Shown here: piece after piece, positions 15,029 through 19,726 of the stretch
How the letters are laid out: the number at the start of each line of letters is the position of its first letter
How positions within the stretch are numbered: the first letter of the stretch is position 1
NCBI GenBank assembly: GCA_900542375.1
Contig: UQNI01000039.1
Span: forward strand, 1 to 19,726
DNA length: 19,726 bases
Direction of reading: 5' to 3'
From: an uncultured Oscillospiraceae bacterium
GTDB lineage: Bacteria > Bacillota > Clostridia > Oscillospirales > Acutalibacteraceae
Position numbers and translations under genes: made by a program
Notes under the pieces: model-generated
What the model was told of the DNA's origin: nothing
Databases searched by the model: none
What the model saw: the letters and a program-made list of their open reading frames with translations, nothing else

Positions 15029-16324
15029 ATGAATATCAAAGCGAAAGTTGTGAATCCATTGCTTTTGCTGGTAACATCCGTTTTGTTTTTGGGAATTGGT
15101 ATCTTTATTTTAATCGACCATGATTTGGCTTCCCGTGTGCTGATGATTGGTATTGCAATTGCAATCATAGTGGCAGGTATCACACATGCGGTAGGCATTA
15201 TTTTAAATAAACATATGATACAAGGTGTGCTTATTGGCCTGGCATACGTTGTCGTTGCAGCCAGTCTATTTGTATTATCTTGGTTTTACATTGTATCTGT
15301 TACATGGATTTTTGCACTTTGGTTTTTATGTACAGGTATTATCAGAGGTGCTATTTGCATACAAACAATCAAAAAGCAGTCTCAAGGCCGCCTGATTGGT
15401 GCATTGGTTTCGATTTTATCAATTGCATTTGCAATTATATTGTTTATGAATCCGTTTATGAGAAGCACAACCGTTTTGCGTATTGTAGGCATCTATATGA
15501 TTTTATATGGGCTTACTGTCCTGTTTGATTTCTTTTCGGAAATTTTTAAATGGAATTTAAATGATGATAACACTTCAAGAAGAGTTCGTATTCCGCTTCC
15601 GTTATTTATTACTGCCTTTATACCGTCCAGATTAATGAGCAATTTTAATAAATATTTCAGAGAACATAATGTAAAAGCAAATATGATTCAAGAAATCAAT
15701 GCACCTGAAGGAAAAGAACGGGTGGATTTAGAAGTATTTATCCATTTATGCGGAGAGAATTTAAATGAATTTGGTCATTCCGATTTCTGTTATGGAGATA
15801 CCGTGTATTCTTATGGAGCGTATGACGAAACAGAGCATAAATTTTTTGGTATGTTCAGTCAGGGGACCATTGTAAAGGCGCCCAGAGAACTGTATATACG
15901 CCATTGTTTATCGTTTGAAAAGAAAATATTGGTAGGTTTCGGCCTTTGTTTATCAGATGCTCAAAAAAAGAAAGTGGAAGAAAAAATAGACGAAATTATG
16001 CAGGTAGCAATGCCGTGGCAGACAAGATACGAACGGATACAAAATGGAACACTGTCTCAGGAGGAACCTTGTAATGATGCTGCCAGCGAACTGGTAAAAG
16101 CAACAGGTGCGAAGATATACAAAATCAAATCAGGAGAGTTTAAAACCTATTTTGCCATCAATACCAACTGTGTAAAATTGGCTGATTATATTACAGGTTC
16201 TGCAGGGTTGGATGTATTGGATGTCAGCGGAATTGTTACACCGGGCAGTTATTACGCGCTTTTGGATGATATGTTTGAACGGAGAAATACCATTGTGGTT
16301 TCTAAGACCATTTATCGAAACTGA
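15029..16324 (+). CDS. DUF308/HdeD-like membrane protein fused to a His-Cys (permuted NlpC/P60-like) domain
   Basis: The product is 431 aa. Residues about 8-172 form roughly six membrane helices with internal repeat character, resembling DUF308 (HdeD-like) proteins. The soluble part (about 185-431) is unusual. It has a strand DLEVFIHL (233-240), then EFGHSDF with H250, VYSYGAYDE (259-267), a helical stretch, and NTNCVKLADYI with C381, followed by a VTPGSYYALL end. His first and Cys later, with a YSYG strand after the His, is the order in circularly permuted papain-like folds (YiiX, DUF4105, LRAT). This is my inference from motifs; no search was run. Such enzymes act on amides or esters in wall or lipid. 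ATG 15029 follows GAGGAGG by 7 nt; the small membrane gene precedes it by 26 bp. Confidence 0.75.
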   Translation: MNIKAKVVNPLLLLVTSVLFLGIGIFILIDHDLASRVLMIGIAIAIIVAGITHAVGIILNKHMIQGVLIGLAYVVVAASLFVLSWFYIVSVTWIFALWFLCTGIIRGAICIQTIKKQSQGRLIGALVSILSIAFAIILFMNPFMRSTTVLRIVGIYMILYGLTVLFDFFSEIFKWNLNDDNTSRRVRIPLPLFITAFIPSRLMSNFNKYFREHNVKANMIQEINAPEGKERVDLEVFIHLCGENLNEFGHSDFCYGDTVYSYGAYDETEHKFFGMFSQGTIVKAPRELYIRHCLSFEKKILVGFGLCLSDAQKKKVEEKIDEIMQVAMPWQTRYERIQNGTLSQEEPCNDAASELVKATGAKIYKIKSGEFKTYFAINTNCVKLADYITGSAGLDVLDVSGIVTPGSYYALLDDMFERRNTIVVSKTIYRN

Positions 16325-16336
16325 ACACAGGATATT

Positions 16337-16364
16337 TTGACAAAATTGCAATTTATGATACAAT
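16337..16364 (+). promoter_or_regulatory. Sigma-A promoter of the ABC-F gene
   Basis: Perfect TTGACA (16337-16342), 16 bp, TACAAT (16359-16364), 44 bp before the ABC-F start. It separates this gene from the preceding membrane-protein pair. Confidence 0.75.
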
Positions 16365-16408
16365 GATTAGAACGATTCATAATAAAATTCAACTATACTG
16401 GAGGAACT

Positions 16409-18001
16409 ATGATTACAGTATCTGATGTAAGTGTTGGCTTTAGCGGTCAAGATTTATTTTCTCATGTAAATTTGTTGTTTACTCCCGGCAACTGTTATGG
16501 TGTGATAGGCGCTAACGGAGCCGGTAAATCTACATTTTTAAAAGTATTGTCAGGTGAATTGGAACCAACCAAAGGTGATGTTTCCATTGACCCTAAGTGT
16601 AGAATGTCCGTATTGAAACAAGACCACTTTGCATATGAAGAATTTACGGTTTTAGATACCATTATGCAAGGCAATCAGCGTTTGTACGATGTGATGAAGC
16701 AAAAAGACGAGTTATATGCAAAACCGGACTTCAGTGAGGAAGACGGTCATTTGGCAGCAGAACTGGAAGCAGAATTTGCAGAAATGAACGGTTGGGATGC
16801 CGAAACCGATGCAGGTAAACTGCTGCAAGGTCTTGGATTGGAAACAGATATGCTATATATGCAAATGAGTGCATTAACAGAAAGTGAAAAGGTAAAGGTA
16901 CTGTTGGCAAGAGCCTTGTTCGGCCAGCCCGATATTATTCTGTTAGACGAACCTACCAACGGTTTGGATATTAAATCCATTAACTGGCTGGAGGATTTCT
17001 TAATGGATTACATGGGTACTGTGATTGTGGTATCCCATGACCGTCACTTCTTGAATAACGTTTGTACTCATATTGTGGATATTGACTATAATAAAATCAA
17101 ACTTTATGTAGGCAACTATGATTTCTGGTACGAATCCAGCCAGCTCATGCAGCGTGTGATGCGTGACCAAAATAAAAAGAACGAAGATAAAATCAAAGAA
17201 TTGCAAAACTTTATTCAACGTTTCTCTGCCAATAAATCAAAATCCAAACAGGCAACTTCCCGTAAAAAGTTGATTGAGAAATTGACAGTGGAAGAAATGC
17301 CCGCTTCAACTCGCCGTTATCCATATGTAGGATTCCAAATGGACCGCGAACCGGGCAAAGAGATTTTGACGGTAGAAGATATTTCTAAAACAGTAGATGG
17401 GGTAAAAGTGCTGAACAAAGTTTCATTTCGTGTGAACAAAGGGGATAAAATTGCCTTTGTCGGCGAAAATGATATTGCGAATACGACTTTATTCCAAATT
17501 TTAATGGGTGAATTAGAGCCGGATGAAGGTTCGTATAAATGGGGAGTAAGTACAACTCAATCCTATTTTCCAAAAGACAATTCCGAATACTTTAATGACT
17601 GTAATGAAAGCATTATTAAGTGGTTGGAACAGTATGCACAGGATACTACAGAAACTTATCTGAGAGGTTTTCTGGGAAAAATGTTGTTCTCAGGTGATGA
17701 TGTGCTAAAACCGGTCAATGTACTTTCCGGTGGAGAAAAGGTTCGCTGTATGCTTTCCCGTATGATGATGTACGGCTCCAATGTTTTGGTTCTGGATCAA
17801 CCAACCAATCACTTAGATTTGGAGTCTATTACAGCAGTCAACAACGGTTTAATTGACTTTAAAGGCATTCTCTTATTTGCTTCTCATGACCACCAATTTG
17901 TGCAAACCATCGCAAATCGTATTATTGAAATTACAGATGAAGGTATCATCGACCGTATGACAACCTTTGATGAATATTTGGAAGCTATGGGAAAAAATTA
18001 A
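16409..18001 (+). CDS. ABC-F family ATPase, YkpA type, with one degenerate ATP site
   Basis: ABC-F proteins are soluble twin-ATPase factors that act on the ribosome. The 530 aa protein resembles B. subtilis YkpA. NBD1 has Walker A GANGAGKS (34-41) and DEPTNGLD with catalytic E181 and H210. The linker (about 241-300) is charged and helical, as in the tRNA-interaction arm. NBD2 has intact signature LSGGEK (439-444) and H493. But NBD2's Walker A is GENDIANTT (352-360), with N358 where lysine belongs, its Walker B glutamate is Q464 (DQPTNHLD), and NBD1's signature is LTESEK (156-161). All three losses fall on the same composite site, leaving one good site and one dead one. ATG 16409 follows GGAGG. 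A terminator closes the gene. Confidence 0.95.
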   Translation: MITVSDVSVGFSGQDLFSHVNLLFTPGNCYGVIGANGAGKSTFLKVLSGELEPTKGDVSIDPKCRMSVLKQDHFAYEEFTVLDTIMQGNQRLYDVMKQKDELYAKPDFSEEDGHLAAELEAEFAEMNGWDAETDAGKLLQGLGLETDMLYMQMSALTESEKVKVLLARALFGQPDIILLDEPTNGLDIKSINWLEDFLMDYMGTVIVVSHDRHFLNNVCTHIVDIDYNKIKLYVGNYDFWYESSQLMQRVMRDQNKKNEDKIKELQNFIQRFSANKSKSKQATSRKKLIEKLTVEEMPASTRRYPYVGFQMDREPGKEILTVEDISKTVDGVKVLNKVSFRVNKGDKIAFVGENDIANTTLFQILMGELEPDEGSYKWGVSTTQSYFPKDNSEYFNDCNESIIKWLEQYAQDTTETYLRGFLGKMLFSGDDVLKPVNVLSGGEKVRCMLSRMMMYGSNVLVLDQPTNHLDLESITAVNNGLIDFKGILLFASHDHQFVQTIANRIIEITDEGIIDRMTTFDEYLEAMGKN

Positions 18002-18011
18002 ACAGAAAAAT

Positions 18012-18037
18012 GGGCTGTGAAAACAGCCCGTTTTTTT
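18012..18037 (+). terminator. Intrinsic terminator after the ABC-F gene
   Basis: GGGCTGT (18012-18018) and ACAGCCC (18023-18029) close a GAAA tetraloop and are followed by G and seven T. It lies 10 bp after the stop codon. Confidence 0.93.
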
Positions 18038-18679
18038 ATGATATTAACAGAGAATTTCTGACCAAAGTTGGATTTTATTTTGGATATCATAAGGAAGATA
18101 AAACGCTACACTATTATGGTTAGAATGTGTAAATGGTAACGCAGAGCCGAAAAAAGCCTCCGCCTATCAAAGGACGGGAACATAGCATAATCAAAGTTCA
18201 TTAGAAGAAAAATAACAAACAGAAGGGCTTGATGGTAAAGAAACAAAGGAAATGCCCATTCATGCCCAAAAGAGCACCAAAGCATACTCAAATCTTGGAA
18301 CAAGCATTCGTAAAAAGACTCAGCACAGAGGCTAACATTCTGTGCTGAGTCTTTATTGCTTAAACGCGAAAATAGCGTATATTAGGACGTTTCGGAGCGT
18401 GTGCGGAAATTCTGGTGACTCAACCGTAACGGATAGAATAGAGTGAGTTTTTATCAGATATGATTCAGCACAATAGAGAGCTTTTTTTATGATAGGTACA
18501 GAATTGCATCTTGCGATAAAGGAGATGTGAAAGTGTTGTCATCGGTTTTAATAGCTATTCATTTGAGTGGGAACATTCCAGACAGAGAAAGGGGAACCCG
18601 TAGAGAGCTTCTTTCATTTCATGGTGAAAAGGAATCTCGTTTTAGACAGTTTCAATCGCCGAATGAATGTAATCCGTTT
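18038..18679. other. Gene-poor interval of about 640 bp
   Basis: No recognisable gene was found. A minus-strand frame at 18106-18303 starts at TTG without a ribosome site and looks spurious. A plus-strand frame of 51 codons (GTG 18533 to TGA 18688) has AAAGGAG 8 nt upstream but overlaps the end of the HAD gene and resembles nothing I know. A 16-bp perfect hairpin lies at 18314-18354 (annotated separately). The rest is AT-rich with no tRNA, rRNA or repeat seen; a small RNA or gene remnant cannot be excluded. Confidence 0.5.
18312..18354 (-). terminator. 16-bp hairpin, likely terminator of the thiE-HAD operon
   Basis: AAAGACTCAGCACAGA (18314-18329) and TCTGTGCTGAGTCTTT (18339-18354) pair perfectly around 9 nt. 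Read on the minus strand it ends in TTTTT (18316-18312), so it would stop transcripts coming from the HAD gene, with about 325 nt of untranslated tail. The plus-strand U-run is short. Confidence 0.75.
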
Positions 18680-19324
18680 TTATTCTGACAGCAGCTCGTG
18701 AAAACTGTGAATGTACATATCAGATAATTTTAAGATATCCGCTTTGTCTTTTTCAGAGTATTTATCAAATACACCGCAAATTTTCATATGTGCTGCTTTT
18801 GCTCCTTGTATTGCAGGAAGAACATCCTCAAACGCCATACAGTCTTGAGAAGAAATTCCCAAACGTGCCGCACACAATAGCCAAGCGTCGGGATAATTTT
18901 TACCGCGGCTGACGTCATCTGTGGAGATACAAGCGTCAAACAATTCATAGATGTTATTATTTTGCAGACAAGGCAAATATAACTTTTGTGAAAGGGCAGT
19001 ACATACCCCTAAACGAATGCCATGGGATTTTATTTTTAGAAGATATTCCTTTGCGCCTGGCTTTAACTGCACATGATGCCCATATGCCTCTATGGCCATT
19101 TGATTCCATTCATGCATAACATCATCAGGTTGTTCTTGAAGTCCAAACCGTGCAATGGTATATTCGGCTGTTTCTCTGAAACTCATGGCCAATATTTCAT
19201 CACTGTAGCCTTTTGGAACTTCCAATCCACGCTTTGAAAGGAATTCTATATCAATGTTTTTCCAAACTTCCATGGAATCCAATAATGTTCCGTCTAAATC
19301 AAAAACAGCGCCTTTAAACTTCAT
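18680..19324 (-). CDS. HAD-superfamily phosphatase (beta-phosphoglucomutase-like subgroup)
   Basis: This is a cytoplasmic, Mg2+-dependent phosphatase or phosphomutase of 214 aa. All four HAD motifs are visible: DLDGTLLDS with nucleophile D9 and acid D11, T109 in GVCTA, K142 in RGKNYPDAW, and E166/D167 in AFEDVLPAI. A helical cap sits between motifs I and II (about 15-85). The ATG at 19324 lies inside the end of thiE (11-base overlap) with AGGAG upstream, so the two genes are translationally coupled. That link suggests a job in thiamine metabolism, for example dephosphorylating thiamine monophosphate or a pathway intermediate, but sequence alone does not give the substrate. Confidence 0.9.
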   Translation of the reverse strand: MKFKGAVFDLDGTLLDSMEVWKNIDIEFLSKRGLEVPKGYSDEILAMSFRETAEYTIARFGLQEQPDDVMHEWNQMAIEAYGHHVQLKPGAKEYLLKIKSHGIRLGVCTALSQKLYLPCLQNNNIYELFDACISTDDVSRGKNYPDAWLLCAARLGISSQDCMAFEDVLPAIQGAKAAHMKICGVFDKYSEKDKADILKLSDMYIHSFHELLSE

Positions 19325-19726
19325 GTCCGGCTCCTGTAAAACATGCTTTTAATTGCTCGGCAGCATGTGTTATATTTTCTTGTGCTAAAATCGCCGAGAC
19401 CACTGCAATTCCGTCAATGCCTGTATCTGTAAGTGTTGTCACGTTAGATGACTGTATACCACCGATTGCAACCACGGGAATTTGCACGGCTTGCTTGATT
19501 TGAGTAAGCCGCTCTATCGTAACAGGACGTGTATTTGTTTTTGTGGAGGTAGCAAACATGGCGCCCACTCCCAGATAATCGGCACCGTCTTGTTCTGCTT
19601 GTATGGCTTCGGATAATGTGGCGGCAGATACACCTATGATTTTATCAGGTCCTAATTTTTCTCTTACCATACCTGCTTCCATATCACTTTGTCCTACATG
19701 AACTCCGTCCGCGCCAACTTCCAGTG
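19314..19726 (-). CDS. thiE: Thiamine phosphate synthase, N-terminal part outside window
   Basis: ThiE joins the thiazole and pyrimidine phosphates to give thiamine monophosphate. The frame is open from the right edge (19724) to the stop at 19314, about 137 codons, so roughly the first third of a 200-210 residue enzyme is missing. What remains is characteristic: VGADGVHVGQSDM, then IGVSAATLSEAIQAEQDGAD, YLGVGAMFATSTKTN (the phosphate-binding GxGxxxxTxTK segment) and VVAIGGI with the C-terminal IAVVSAIL. A methionine at 19682 is internal, not the start. The stop overlaps the HAD phosphatase start by 11 bases. Confidence 0.95.
   Translation of the reverse strand, partial: LEVGADGVHVGQSDMEAGMVREKLGPDKIIGVSAATLSEAIQAEQDGADYLGVGAMFATSTKTNTRPVTIERLTQIKQAVQIPVVAIGGIQSSNVTTLTDTGIDGIAVVSAILAQENITHAAEQLKACFTGAGHEV

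Noticed and set aside
14842..15123. Plus-strand frame of 93 codons overlapping the small membrane gene
   Set aside because: No ribosome site, and it runs into the conserved start of the DUF308 gene. The 57-codon frame at 14829 has a better site and a coherent two-helix protein.
18106..18303. Minus-strand frame of 65 codons, hydrophobic
   Set aside because: Starts at TTG without a ribosome site, and the hydrophobicity is explained by AT-rich sequence. It lies just beyond the strong minus-strand hairpin terminator.

Overview
The window looks like chromosomal DNA of a low-G+C Gram-positive anaerobe of the class Clostridia, perhaps an Oscillospiraceae/Ruminococcaceae relative. The reasons are strong AGGAGG-type ribosome binding sites, a glgB-glgC-glgD-glgA operon with the Firmicutes-specific GlgD, a T-box leader, a YkpA-type ABC-F protein and frequent GTG/TTG starts. 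No phage, insertion sequence, CRISPR array, rRNA or tRNA was seen. The placement is inferred from gene content, not from a phylogenetic marker.

Layout. (1) 1-5791, minus strand: glycogen synthesis operon glgB, glgC, glgD, glgA, with glgA cut by the left edge. The first three genes make activated ADP-glucose and branch the polymer; GlgA elongates it. Tandem extended -10 promoters and a dyad lie upstream, at 5792-6142. (2) 6143-7516, plus: a sodium:alanine symporter family transporter, ending at a terminator shared with a convergent XRE regulator (7570-8271, minus). (3) 8400-9104, plus: a histidine phosphatase divergent from the regulator. (4) 9194-12377, plus: a sigma-A promoter, a leucine (CUC) T-box leader, leuA (long type) and leuB, then a terminator, then the branched-chain amino acid exporter pair azlC-azlD and another terminator. 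Leucine synthesis and branched-chain amino acid export thus sit side by side, but leuC and leuD are not here. (5) 13718-14587, plus: rsmA (ksgA). (6) 14588-16324, plus: a structured intergenic stretch, an unannotated 57-residue two-helix membrane protein, and a 431-residue membrane protein that joins a DUF308/HdeD-like membrane half to a soluble half with a His...Cys arrangement like permuted NlpC/P60 (DUF4105-like) domains. This is the least familiar locus in the window. (7) 16409-18001, plus: a YkpA-type ABC-F ATPase in which one of the two ATP sites looks dead. (8) 18038-18679: a gene-poor interval with a strong hairpin. (9) 18680-19726, minus: a HAD phosphatase overlapping the 3' end of thiE (thiamine phosphate synthase), which runs off the right edge.

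Most of the window is well-known housekeeping metabolism. The points most worth follow-up are the DUF308-papain-like fusion with its small partner, the inverted repeats before it, the asymmetric ABC-F protein, and the thiE-linked HAD phosphatase.
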